Source: Neodiprion pinetum
Taxonomy: Eukaryota > Arthropoda > Insecta > Hymenoptera > Diprionidae
NCBI RefSeq assembly: GCF_021155775.2
Contig: NC_060235.2
Span: forward strand, 13,727,193 to 13,791,192
Direction: 5' to 3'
DNA: 64,000 nt
Part shown: positions 29,875-41,613 of the stretch, in pieces
How the letters are laid out: each line of letters begins with the position of its first letter
How positions within the stretch are numbered: position 1 is the stretch's first letter
Position numbers and translations under genes: made by a program
Notes under the pieces: generated by a model
Databases searched by the model: none
What the model saw: the letters and a program-made list of their open reading frames with translations, nothing else
What the model was told of the DNA's origin: nothing

Positions 29875-32800
29875 TTACGCCTCCGGCATTGCCCTGCGCC
29901 CCTTGTCGCTATCTTCGAGGTGCAGCGGGCATAGACGAGAGATGTGCCGCCGTAGAGTGGTAGTTGCTGTTTTAATCGTGACCACCCTCACAAGGCCATC
30001 CGGACCCGGGTGGAGTTCGATTATTCTCCCTAGCGGCCACTTCGACGGGGGATAATTGTCATCCCGGACCAAGACAAATCTCTCAATACAGAAGTTTTCG
30101 CGGGTCTCTCTCCACTTTCCTCGTTCTTGCAAGTGGAGTAGATACTCGGAGGACCAACGTCTCCAGAACTGATTTCGAATGCGCTGTAGCAACTGAAATC
30201 GGTTCAAGCGATTCTGAGGTTCGTCCGAAAGATCGTCCTCGGGGAGTAAGGCCGACGTGCTTTCCCCAAAGAAGTGGAAAAGTGTCAATGCATGGAGATC
30301 CTCAGGATCGGAGCTTAGCGCACTCAGTGGCCGTGAGTTGAGACAGGCCTCAATTTCGACAAGAACCGTCGACAACTCTTCGAAGGTGAGAGTATGCTCG
30401 CCCATGACCCGTTTCAAATGGTGTTTCACCGACTAGACCCCTGCTTTCCATAACCCTCCGCAATGGGGAGCGTTCGGGGGTATAAAACTCCAATCAGTGC
30501 CATCGTTCGCGAGGAGAGCCGCCGCCCTTTGATAGAATTCGGAGGCTCGTTGGAACATAGCCTTGAGCTCACTATCTGCTCCATGAAAATTAGTAGCGTT
30601 GTCGCTGTAAAGTCGTTGACAGACACCACGCCTACCCACAAATCGACGATACGCACAAATAAACGACGCGGTAGTCAGATCACTCACAAGTTCAAGGTGA
30701 ATGGCTCGCGTAGAAAAACAGACGAAGACCGCTACGTACCCCTTGTAAGACTTGTGCCCGCGCCCTTTCGTGGTACGGACCTGGACCGGACCCGCGTAAT
30801 CGAGACCGGCTATCGAAAAGGGTCGTCGTCCGGACTGTACTCGGTCACCAGGCAGGTCGCCCATTAGTTGGTGAGCAAATTGTGGCTTAACCCGTTGACA
30901 GGTCACACACCGCCGGATCGCCGATTTGACTAATCTTTTTATGCCCAAAATCCAAACCTGTTGTATCAAGATACTCGTGGTCAGAGTGGGTCCCCCATGC
31001 AAGCAGAGGCGGTGAGCGAACTGCACGAATAACGCGCTGAGTACAGAGCGCCGTGCTAAAATTGGGGGGTGTTTATGGTCGAAAGTGAGACTAGCCTGGG
31101 AAAGGCGGCCTCCCACCCGCACGACATCAACCTTGTCCAGAAATGGATTTAATTTCTTAATTCCGCTGCTATTCGGCAAGCCCTTTCCCGATTTCAATAG
31201 TTCGATTTCTGGGGCAAAGCTGGTTGCTTGCGACAAGCGAATGACCACCAATAGCGACTCTGCCAGCTCGACGGATGAGAGAAAGGAGGGAAGCGGTTCG
31301 GAACCGTCCCGTCGTCTGCGGAGATTAAGCAAGGGGCGTCTACAGAAGGCTACTACCCGAATAAGGCGAGTCAAGCTCGAGAATTGTGTGAGAATCGGCG
31401 GTTCGTCCGGCCGGATCCTCACGTGGAGGGTTTGCGGATTCGCTGTTGGTTGTGGCCATTGTTCCGGTGTATCAGAGAGCCAGTGGGGACCGCGCCACCA
31501 ATTGTTATTCTGCGCTAACTCTGCCTGGTCTGAGCCCCGAGTAGCCAAATCTGCTGGATTTTCTTTCGTTGGGACGTGAGCCCATGTGGCGGATGGAAGT
31601 TCGGTCTGAATAAGCGATACTCGGTTGGCGACGAAGGTTTTCCAGTGGCATGGGTGCTTTCGAAGCCACTGAAGAACTATTTGACTATCAGACCATGCGT
31701 AGACCGGGAGTGAGCTGAGAAATTCGAGCTTCCTAACATGGCAAAGAAGTTTAACGAGAAGTGCAGCACCACACAATTCTAAGTTCGGGATACTGACCGT
31801 TTTGACGGGAGCCACTTTGCTCTTCGCGGCGAGAAGCGAAACACTGAACCGACCATTTCCCTCGTTAATTCGTAAATATGCCACGGTTGCGTATGCGCGA
31901 GAAGACGCATCGGAAAACCATGAATCTGGTAGGAACGGGAAGATGCGACCCCCAACCAACGATGGATGGATAGAGGTGGCAACTGTGTCAACGACGTGCA
32001 ATAAGTATGCAATCGCTCGCGCAATTCGGCGGGGAGAGGCGAGTCCCAATCGCACTTCTGAATCCACAAATCCTGCATTAAGACCTTCGCCGTCACAGTG
32101 ATTGGAGCTAGCCACCCGAGTGGGTCAAACAAATGCGCGATATTCGAAAGGATGGAACGTTTCGTTGCAGCAGTGGACATCTCTTCCACGTCCGCTGCAC
32201 GGAACTTAAAATCATCCTGCGATGGGATCCAATGGATCCCGAGGGTTTTGACCAACGCGTCGCCGTCGATTTCTTTCGGTGAGTTCTGTCGTGCCTGAGG
32301 TGGCAGAAGATCGGGATGATTGGCGGACCATTTGTCGAGCTCGAGACCACCCAATCTTAACAATTCTATAAGTTCGAGTCTTTTCTGAACCGCGGTAGAA
32401 AGGTCTTCCGCCCCTGCGAAGGTGTCGTCAACATACGTCTCTGCTTTGAGACATTCAGCTCCGAGGGGGAGGTTAACCCCTTCATCAACAACCAACTGCG
32501 AAAGCGTGCGGATGGCCAGATATGGAGCACAAGTTGTCCCGTACGTGACAGTATGTGAACGGTAACACCGGCACACAAAAAAAATTGAGTAGAATGTGCA
32601 TTTGACCGGACCTACCTACGGGTACGTATTTGGGTCCGCTGAATCCGAATTCGAGGTCAGTTTGACCCCTACACCCCCAAAATTTCGAGAAAACTTCGAA
32701 AAACCGTAAAAATGATGAAAATCGGCAGTTTTAATGATAAAAAAAATTTTTTGGAACTAAACTAAGCGTGATTTTCATGTATTTCGATCTGCTGAATATG

Positions 32801-35800
32801 AATCGAAACTTTATTGAGACCAAGAGCCATTTCAAATGTAAAAAAATCACACAAACCCTCCAAAATTCCGAAAAAATATAGTTTTCATGATAAAAAAACT
32901 TTTTCTGGTCCAATTCAGATAAAATTTTATATCTTTTCATGTCTTCAATTCGCATCTTAATTTTTTTAGTCTATTCACCCTCTAAAGCTGGAAAAATTCG
33001 AAAAAATTGTAAAAATTTACAATTTTTTTACAATTTTTCGAATTTTTCCAGCTTTAGAGGGTGAATAGACTAAAAAAATTAAGATGCGAATTGAAGACAT
33101 GAAAAGATATAAAATTTTATCTGAATTGGACCAGAAAAAGTTTTTTTATCATGAAAACTATATTTTTTCGGAATTTTGGAGAGTTTGTGTGATTTTTTTA
33201 CATTTGAAATGGCTCTTGGTCTCAATAAAGTTTCGATTCATATTCAGCAGATCGAAATACATGAAAATCACGCTTAGTTTAGTTCCAAAAAATTTTTTTT
33301 ATCATTAAAACTGCCGATTTTCATCATTTTTACGGTTTTTCGAAGTTTTCTCGAAATTTTGGGGGTGTAGGGGTCAAACTGACCTCGAATTCGGATTCAG
33401 CGGACCAAAATACGTACCCGTAGGTAGGTCCGGTCAAATGCACATTCTACTCAATTTTTTTTGTGTGCCGGTGTAATCAACAGGACTGGCATCAGCGGTC
33501 GGGGCCCACACAATTCTCTGCAAATCCTGGTCTTCGCGCTTGACCAGGACTTGCCGGAACATTTTCACTATGTCCGCGGTAAACGCAAAACGGTTTTTTC
33601 GCCAATTTAAGAGGATCAATGACAGATCGCTCTGGAGGGAGGGTCCTGACCACAAAAAGTTATTCAGACAGTGCCCTTCGCGAGTTTTCCGAGAGGCATC
33701 AAACACAACGCGAAGTTTCCATTTGTCGCCCGAAGCCTAAATTACTGCGTGATGTGGAAGGTACCACGCGTCCTCGCACCGTATTTCTGAGGCCGAGACT
33801 CGAGTCATATGTCCCAGGCGTTCGTAGTCCCTCATGAAGCTACCGTATGCCTCAGCCAATCGAGCGTCTCGCGAAAATCGACGTTGCATACTAGGAAGAG
33901 ATTTAAGCGCCATTGACCTAATCTCGTTAGCTACCCTAGGGCGGTCTGGTTTCACAGGAAGCCGGACTTCGTACCGACCTCGTGAGTCGCGATTGTGAGT
34001 CTCCTTGAATAAATGCTCAGCGATCTCGTCCTTGGGCCTCAGCCTACTCAAATTCAGAGCAATATCTTCGAGAGACCAAAAGCGTTGCAGCGTCTGCTCC
34101 AAATCCGGTTCAACCAAGCAGTGAAGTGCCTGTGTTGGCGACGAAGAGAGAGTTCGGTCCGTCCGCCGTTTGTCGGACCGCACCATACCGGAAATCACCC
34201 AACCGAAAGCCGTACTTTGAGCGACAAGTTGTGAGGTAGAGAACCGTTTCAAGCCGGGACGGAGCAACTGGCCATAAACATCAGCGCCCAAAATCACGTC
34301 TACATTTTGGGAAACCGAAAAGTCCGGATCCGCCAGCGCGAGACCCTCAAATTGTTGCAAATCTAGATCACCAAATCTATCGGATGGGAGACGTGAGGTG
34401 AGCTTTGGGAGGACGAGCGCGTCTGTTTCAAATTCGAATTTAGGATTGCCGCAGGACTGCAGCACCAGCTGCGTCCTCGTGGTCGCAGTTCCTGTCTCAG
34501 CGGAACCAAGTCCCGACAGTGTTACGGAAGCGCGTCTCCTTGATAACCCCAACAACTGCACTATGGATTCTAAAGCAAATGACGACTCCGAGCGCTGATC
34601 GAGCTGTGCTCGCGCGTAGGTGCTGCTTCCGTTCGGACCCATTACCTGCACTCGCGCCGTGGCGAGCAGAACTCTTCGCCCGACAACCGAATGACACGCC
34701 GCATGCAAGTTTACGACAGGAGGGGGTTCCGAAGGTCCACCTCCTTCTGGGCCTCGAGAACCTCCCGAACTTCGGCTCGACCCTTGATATTTTCCTCGAG
34801 CGCAGCGATGCAAGATCGTGTGATGTCGTCCTTGACAAACCGTGCATCTTCCGCTTGACGGACAATCTCTCGCCTGATGTGGTATCAGACAAATGAAACA
34901 AAGCCGTAAGTGTCTAATACTAGCGAACCGCTCAGAAGGAGCCTTCGCCTGAAACTTGAAACACTTCAAGATGGGGTGAGCACCAGAGCAGAGCGGGCAT
35001 TTGTACGGCGTTGGATTCGGTGATCGAGGAGAACTAGCGTGGAAAACCTTACGGGGTTGGGGTCCCGCAGAAGGTGTTGAAGCCGACCTCTTCTCCGTTC
35101 GACACTCGAGCGCGATCATATTCAAGGCCTGAGTTCTCCGTTCCAAAAACTTTATCAAGTCCGTGAATTTCGGGAGTGAACCAAGAGAGCTGGTACCCTC
35201 CGAGAGGTCACCCTGGCTCAGCTCTGCTTCCCACAACCTTCGCGACTCCGAATCTAAGCGTTCAGAGAGCACGAAGACAAGCCAGACGTCCCAATGCTCC
35301 ACTGATAATTTTAAATTTGCTAACGCACGAACTATTCGCTGAGCTTCATCAACGAAGGAACGGAGCTCGGAAGCGGACTCGTTTTTCAAATGCGGGATCC
35401 GCATGAACGAAGCCAAATGTTTATTTATTATCAATCGAGGGTTGTGATATCGAGTCTTTAACGCCTGCCATGTGCTGATGTAATTCGCACTGGTCGTAGC
35501 GACGTCCTTTATTAGGTCCGCGGCACTACCGGTCAAGCAAAGCTTCAAATACTGCAGCTTGGTTGCGTCAGATAGAGAAGCTACGTCATGCACCAACGTA
35601 GTGAAAAGGTCGCAAAAACTTGCCCAATCCTCATACTTTCCCGAAAAGGTTGGGAGAGGAATGCGAGGGAGTTTCGCGACACCTGTTCCGGTAGTTCCAG
35701 AGGTGCTTGCCTCCGCGGGTCCAGTGACGGCCTCTATTTCCACCTTTTCCGCGGAAGTCAGAAGCGCCAAAAACTCGTCAAGGGTGTTCTCATATACACC

Positions 35801-36046
35801 CTGAATTCGCCCGAACCAATCATCGGTGACGTACGGGTCGGCATCCGCGTTTTCTCGAACGATGATCTCAGCGTGAGCCTTACGAACCTCTGTCCAAATT
35901 TCATTTAGAGCGTCAAGTCGCGATTTAATGACTCGTTTCGTAAGCGTATCTCGCGGTTTGCTTATTAACCTCTGCCGCAAGCCTTCTATTTCGCCTTCAC
36001 GAGCCCGCTGTAATGCAGTAAGCTTCTGTAAGTCTACTGGAGCCAT
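29875..36046 (-). pseudogene. BEL/Pao gag-pol polyprotein
   Basis: The frame from ATG 36046 (769 codons to 33737) covers gag with a DUF1759-like region, zinc knuckles (CPLCSGAHPILKC and CFIC...C.VCQGRHH) and a retropepsin region where the catalytic Asp is in LDQRSESSF, with Arg in place of the expected Gly. A TAG at 33737-33739 precedes reverse transcriptase sequence (RVVFDASRK, FTADIVKMFRQV). RT then breaks at the foldback insert and resumes at 32565 with YVDD (about 32435). A frame change lies near 31930. RNase H (SDSQIVLQWL), the HHCC zinc region and DDE integrase follow (GLDYAGP, SDNATNF, then GGLWKAG with Lys where the third acid is expected). A TAG at 30433-30435 precedes the C-terminal DUF5641-like domain (PLGRIIELHPG). 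Confidence 0.92.
32566..33473. mobile_element. 908-bp palindromic foldback element inside BEL reverse transcriptase
   Basis: The left half (CACCGGCACACAAAAAAAATTG...) and the right half (ending ...GTGTGCCGGTG) are reverse complements about a centre at 33019.5. The alignment stays in register to the tips, with coordinates summing to 66039 throughout. I saw at least one mismatch (TTTGGG against TTTTGG near 32628). TAA lies on both sides (32563-32565 and 33474-33476), a likely 3-bp target duplication. Both halves contain the same 74-codon frame on opposite strands (32731-32955 and 33084-33308), which is a by-product of the palindrome. CAC...GTG ends with a 3-bp duplication resemble CACTA/EnSpm-type elements, but the superfamily is uncertain. 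Confidence 0.88.
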
Positions 36047-36357
36047 GTCGCGATGAGGTTTGATTGAAAACTATTATAACTCGGAAGGTCCGAACAAACG
36101 TGTATCACAGTCGAAGAACCAAACGCAACTGATCGAGGAAAGCAAATGTAATAGGCATACACGATGACAATACGAACACGTATTACAATACATCGCCTGT
36201 TAGTGAGTGTCGCGCGAAGGCCTTTGTGCCACGCTAATCCTTAACCCCTTAGCCTCGTCTCGGCTTACACATGTACAGGATATATACAAGACGCACCAGC
36301 CAGTACCAGATGACAAATTACCACGAACTTGACGAACAAGAAAAACCCAATCACTCA

Positions 36358-36376
36358 CTCCTCACCCGGGGCACCA
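36358..36376 (-). promoter_or_regulatory. BEL/Pao primer-binding site
   Basis: On the minus strand the bases directly after the 5' LTR read TGGTGCCCCGGGTGAGGAG. The TGG start, complementary to a tRNA 3' CCA, and the position with no gap fit a primer-binding site. I could not name the tRNA with confidence. Confidence 0.6.
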
Positions 36377-37222
36377 TGTTTAGGTCGTCTGACCAGAGTT
36401 CTTCTCTAACTGCAATCGGGATGGGATGAGTGAGTGAGAGGGTGAATAAATAAATAACACGATTTCGCGGGAAAGACAAGACGCTTGCTTCGGCATAAAA
36501 ACCCTCACGGTGCAGAGGGAAAAGCCGAAGCAAGACAAGTGTTTATTAACTGCAAATCAGATCATCATGAAACAGGATAATACAGTCGCTGGTGCGTTCC
36601 TTGTCAACTAGATTGAACGATCATTCAATAATCTCAAGCCAACTTATTTAAGTCTCCATGAGAAACCGTGCTCCGCAACTTCCACGCACTCGTGGAAGCA
36701 GGAAATGGGGAGCGTCATGGTGGCCCAATGCCGTGCAAACAGCGGTCCCGACGTCTCGGGAACCAACGCTGAAGTGCAATGACGCTCGCCCGGGAGACGG
36801 GCACCCCCGGCCCAACCGGAGGGTGAACCACGTCTCCCCCGACCGTGTTAAACGGATAAATCTTAAAACTACGCGAAACGAAATAATCGACGCGCGTGTC
36901 TAAAGAAAACCTAACACGTCCTACCTATTCGAGCACTCGAGACTAACTAACTTGCGCTGCGCCCTCACCGGCCAAGCGAACGTACGTAACTGCCGATTCA
37001 AGTATCGGCCCACGAATTTCTGGCGTAGACAATAAGTACGTAATTTAAATCACTATAACGTTGAACTACTTGTCATGTGGAATAAGAGAGTAAACCTACT
37101 GTTGTGACTCTTTAGTCACCTTATACGTGGTAAATAGGTACAACATACGAATATAACGAAACTAAAGTATTTGCTGTGATAAATTTACAAACTAATATAA
37201 TAATAATAAAGTTGCGCGAACA
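36377..37222 (-). repeat. BEL/Pao 5' LTR (846 bp)
   Basis: Same length and ends as 28998-29843, and nearly identical in sequence. For the minus-strand element this is the 5' (promoter) LTR. Most differences from the other LTR are A/G transitions. Confidence 0.93.
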
Positions 37223-38344
37223 GCCGTTTACCCCTGAGGAGAAAAAGTGTCACGATCACTGTCACTTCACGGGTCAATATCGTGGTCCTGCTCATAATCG
37301 GTGTAATTTGAATTTCAGAGAGACGCATACAATTCCAATAGATTTTCACAATTTGTTCGGTTACGATTCTCACTTTTTAATGAAATCCCTCGTGTCAAAT
37401 TTTACCGGTGAAATTACACTGCTACCCATAAATAAGGAAAAATATATATCCTTCACCAAACGCGTTGATGGGACGATGATGCACTTGAGATTCATCGATT
37501 CGTTTCGACTTATGGCTAGCAGCATCGATAAATTTTCGACAAGCACATAACACGTAAATTTTATAATCATCCCGCACAGTTTAGTTTGATGACCGGCAAA
37601 GGCGTTTTTCCCTATGAATACGTCGATTGTTGGGGGAAACTCGGTGAACCGCGATTACCTGCAAAGAAGCATTTCTACTTGCACCTCTGCGATGCAAATA
37701 TTTCAGACGCCGATTACCAGCACGCTAAAAATGTTTGGTGTGAATTTCATTTAGAGTCATTGGAAGCCCATTTAGATTTATACTCAAAGACCGATGCTCT
37801 TTTGCTTACCGATATTTTCGAAAATTTCCGCACTAGCTGCTTCAAAACATACAATTTAGATCCGTTGCACTACTACACTGCACCGGGACTTGCTTTTGAC
37901 GCGATGCTGAAGCATACTAATGTAAATTTGTAACTTTTAGACAACCCTGAAATGGTGTTATTTATTGAGAGAACCGTTCGAGGTGGCGTAGCACAATGTT
38001 CTAATCGACACGCTCGGGCCAATAATAGATTCATGGGAAAAGATTTTGATCCTAGTAACGTGGAATCGTATCTTACGTATTTTGACGTGAATAATCTGTA
38101 CGGTGCAGCTATGAGCGTGCATTTACCAATCGGCTCGTTCGAGTGGGAGTATCAGCACATCGATATGACAAACCATCCGGACGATTCGCCGATCGGTTAC
38201 TTTCTGGAGGTAGATTTGGACTATCCTGTAGAACTCCACGAGGATCACAAAGACTTACTTCTTTGTCCCGAGCATTTTACTCCTTGAGTAAACCTTGTAG
38301 AGCCTCCGGTGAAAATTCGTAAATCGTATGAACAGGTGAATTGT
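37223..38344 (+). pseudogene. pPolB of Polinton 2, 3' part
   Basis: This continues the polymerase cut at 28997. The remaining half of the Cys/His cluster (about 37230-37310) is followed by an exonuclease II region FHNLFGYDSHF (about 37350), a frame change near 37540, an exonuclease III-like YSKTDALLLTDIF (about 37781-37819) and a well-preserved polymerase motif A, YFDVNNLYGAAM (about 38078-38113). In-frame stops occur at 37931 and 38285. Similarity fades after about 38344, so motifs B and C are missing. The better-preserved motif A region lacks the solo LTR of copy 1, which confirms that insertion was secondary. Confidence 0.9.
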
Positions 38345-38484
38345 TGATGTATGTGCCAAATGTTATGTTGCACTGTGATAGAATTAACCTTCAATATTTT
38401 AATCAGGTTTGGAACATCTTCGGGAATGTCGACGAAATATTCCGTATGTTTTCGCAAGTATGAGTTAATTTTCTCAATAGTTTA

Positions 38485-41400
38485 CCAAGATAATCTCGCG
38501 AAACTTGAAAATGAACTGCGCATGAGCGAGTTTTATTGGCTCGTCGTACAGCCTGGCCACCCTGAGTTTCAGCTGTCAAACTCCGTTTCTAGCGGCGATG
38601 TAGTTCATACGAATATTTGAAGTCAGAATGTCAAATAATTGTGGTAGTGATTCGGAAAGGTTTCGGAAGAATTTGTTAATAGATCGGAAAGCAGAACGTT
38701 TGGGATTTAATGCTTATGCTCTTTGGAAATTCGTTTTATTCGATTAAAATAAGATATTTGTTCAAATGTTGGGTGCTTGGAAGAAACAAAGCAGCCAGGT
38801 GGGAAAAGTTTAGTGAATTATTTTTATGATTTCATGCATTACAAATTACAACGAAATTTTTTCCCATTAACAGGAAATACAGCCAAAATAATTGCATCTC
38901 TGCTATCAATTGATATCTGCTCCACCTATCTGTAATGATTTTAATTTCTTCTACAATCTACGTAATAAAATCAGAAAAAGACACAAACACATAAAATCAG
39001 GCACCAAGATAAATTGAGTTTTTCATGTAATTATTGAAACTTCTATTTTTTTCTTTTATTTCTCCATCCTTTCTTGAATTCGTTATTTTATTGTTACAAT
39101 ATAAAAGAGACACTACTCGTGGCAGGTCTAAAGAACTTAGCGTGATAGTTTGAAAAAAAAAACATCAAAAATAACAATAACACACATATGTATAAATGAA
39201 AAGATAAAACGATAAGTGTGGAGAAAATTGTCCGTAAAATAAAATTAAGACGAGAGAGGTTTTTTAGTCAGATATAATAGATGTATATACAAGACGGTGA
39301 CGATTTTTAAAAATGAATGAAAAAGATTGTTAGCGAAGTCTTTGGATTCTCTGTACTGTATTCAATTAAAATTTCTACCAGTACAGGATTTACGCATTAA
39401 CTCACTGTTATGACACGGCTCATATTATCGAACTACGTAGATCTACTAAACCATCTCGACCCAAACTCGTCTCTCTCTCTCCCTCTCTGTCTCTTTTCCT
39501 ATTTCCATTACAAATCGTCACATATCCAATTTATTACAGGTACAGAGATCGTCGCCACTTTTGTTGGTTGGCGAAAAGTGTTGTTGGTTTTGAGAATTTT
39601 TTCAATTTCAAATCGCAAAACACAGATCTTCTCAATAAGTGTCTCGCTCTCTCGTAATTTCAGGAGGTAACATTAAATTTTATCACTTTTGGACATTAAA
39701 GACTCAAGAAATTGTAATATTTTACTATCTGTAACAAAACCATGCATCTTTTTTTTCTCGAATAAAATTCAATAAAATTTACCAACAGATTATAGTCAAT
39801 GTATTGGTTTCGCTCAATAAATTATTATTAGTTCTATTGAAAATTTTCCAATAATTAAAACAAGAGACTCAATCCAATTTCGTACAATATCTACTTTATA
39901 GTGCTCCGAACATCACCTTGTAACATGGATATGAAAAAGAATCCCAGTGCAGCAGGACGAATTATAAAATTTTTGATTTTCACCTCTTGCCACTGGACAA
40001 CGTCTGTGTTCCAGGTTTCATTACCAGCATCCGGATGAGATTTTTCTGCTTTAGAGAGTGCTTACATAAAATGCAGAAATAATTGCAATAAACGGATTCA
40101 CAAATTTTCAGTCTCAGCGTAGGACCTCTTTAAGAGCGTAAAATTGAATCTGATTTCAAGTTTTTGAAAAGTTGCAGGATGATACCCTGATCCAGGTTCA
40201 TAATAAAAAAGTTAGCGAGCAAGTAAATCCTATTGTAGACCGAGTGATTATTTGCAAGGCAGCGTGTACTAGTAAGCGAATGCATTCTTCAGACTGCTAG
40301 GGTTGAACGAGACTCAAGCACGTATTATGACTGCAACTAACTACTCAGATTACACCGTCAACTAAGATCGACTTTAAAGACATTTCCAACTGAAATTATT
40401 CAACGTTTCTAGATTTAGATTGGTTAAGCTTGCATGACAAAACTTATTCATACAATCTCGTACAAGACTTAAAACACTTGTTGAGGTTCAGGTGAGCGGG
40501 AAGTAGTCGAAGAATGTTGTTCAGTAAATTTATTTGCGCCGTACAAAGTTTCGCGGCCGAAGGGCGACCTGCCTGGTTGGTGATCAGAGCCGAAGTGATG
40601 AGATTAGCCGCGCTCCTCACGCGTCTCGCTATTTTTCCCCCACCACCGCGCGGCTGGCCTAGAAGGCCTGCTGGTAGGGCCCGACGCGCCTTCGACGGTC
40701 GCTTTCAAAAGTTTTCTCTCTCGCTCGCTCCTACGCTCGCCCGCCCATCGGCCCCGGATCGGTCTTGCGACCTCCTCGTGCCGTCTAGGGTGACCTGCAT
40801 GGACTTGAGAAAAACGAATTTCCCGGGAGGTCTATAGCCTTCAAGGAGAAACTCCCTGAAGCTGAATTGGCGTTACGTACTCGATGACACATATCATGTG
40901 TTCGAACACGTTCGTGGGCGAGCGTCGAACCGCGAGAGAGACGCGCAACCTTTTCGGTCGCTCAAATCCACTAATTTTGAAATGACTATCCGTCATTCTC
41001 GGAGCCAGAACTTGATTCTACTGGCTCTTGCGCAATCAGACATGTCGCCCTTTCGCCTCAACAATTACCATTATTTTAATTTTCATAAATTAACATATAC
41101 ATCAGATGCTGATATAGTTTCCAATAACTATTCTATGCGATATTGTAATATTAATGCTTGCTCGTAATATAGTTGTCGCCTATGATATTTCGCATTCTAT
41201 CGTGTTACGTTTCAACTTACGAACTTAACATAATAATCTTTCATCGTAACCAATTAAACTTATCGTAACATAAACATAATTATCCAAACCAGCTTACTAG
41301 ATCTCTACCCTTTCCTGCACCCTTGTATTGAAATACAACGAGCATGATAATAGCGCCCAAAGCGGCCAATCCTTGATTTATCGGTGACGACAATAAATTA

Positions 41401-41575
41401 ATGACGACAATAAGAAACTAAACATTAAATTTTCTTCCAACTTAAACTTGAATCATTCTAACCGAGCGATCGAGATCAGCCCGAGAACAGCCGCATCTTC
41501 GCGTTTTCACCGTGGCAAAAATTTTATTTAGAAACGCGATAATTGTGGAGTAAATAAGCAAATTCGAAAATTGTC

Positions 41576-41613
<38 letters not shown>

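Larger units (their letters stand above)
28998..37222 (-). mobile_element. BEL/Pao LTR retrotransposon, complete but decayed
   Basis: Two LTRs of exactly 846 bp bound an 6.5-kb interior coding on the minus strand. GCCGT flanks the whole insertion (28993-28997 and 37223-37227), a 5-bp target duplication. Interior order on the minus strand: primer-binding site, gag, protease, reverse transcriptase, RNase H, integrase and a DUF5641-like tail. The LTRs differ at roughly a dozen to fifteen sites by eye, so insertion is fairly recent compared with the decay of the surrounding Polinton gene. A 908-bp foldback element later entered its reverse transcriptase. Confidence 0.93.

Noticed and set aside
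32731..33308. Two identical 74-codon frames on opposite strands that might be a duplicated gene
   Set aside because: They are the automatic result of the palindromic element. The peptide has low complexity with no domain.
34398..35908. Several plus-strand frames of 66-125 codons
   Set aside because: They are antisense to the BEL/Pao gag-protease frame.
41580..41613. T run of about 34 as a LINE or processed pseudogene tail
   Set aside because: It lies inside an insertion with TG...CA ends and a 5-bp target duplication, so it is internal to a solo LTR.
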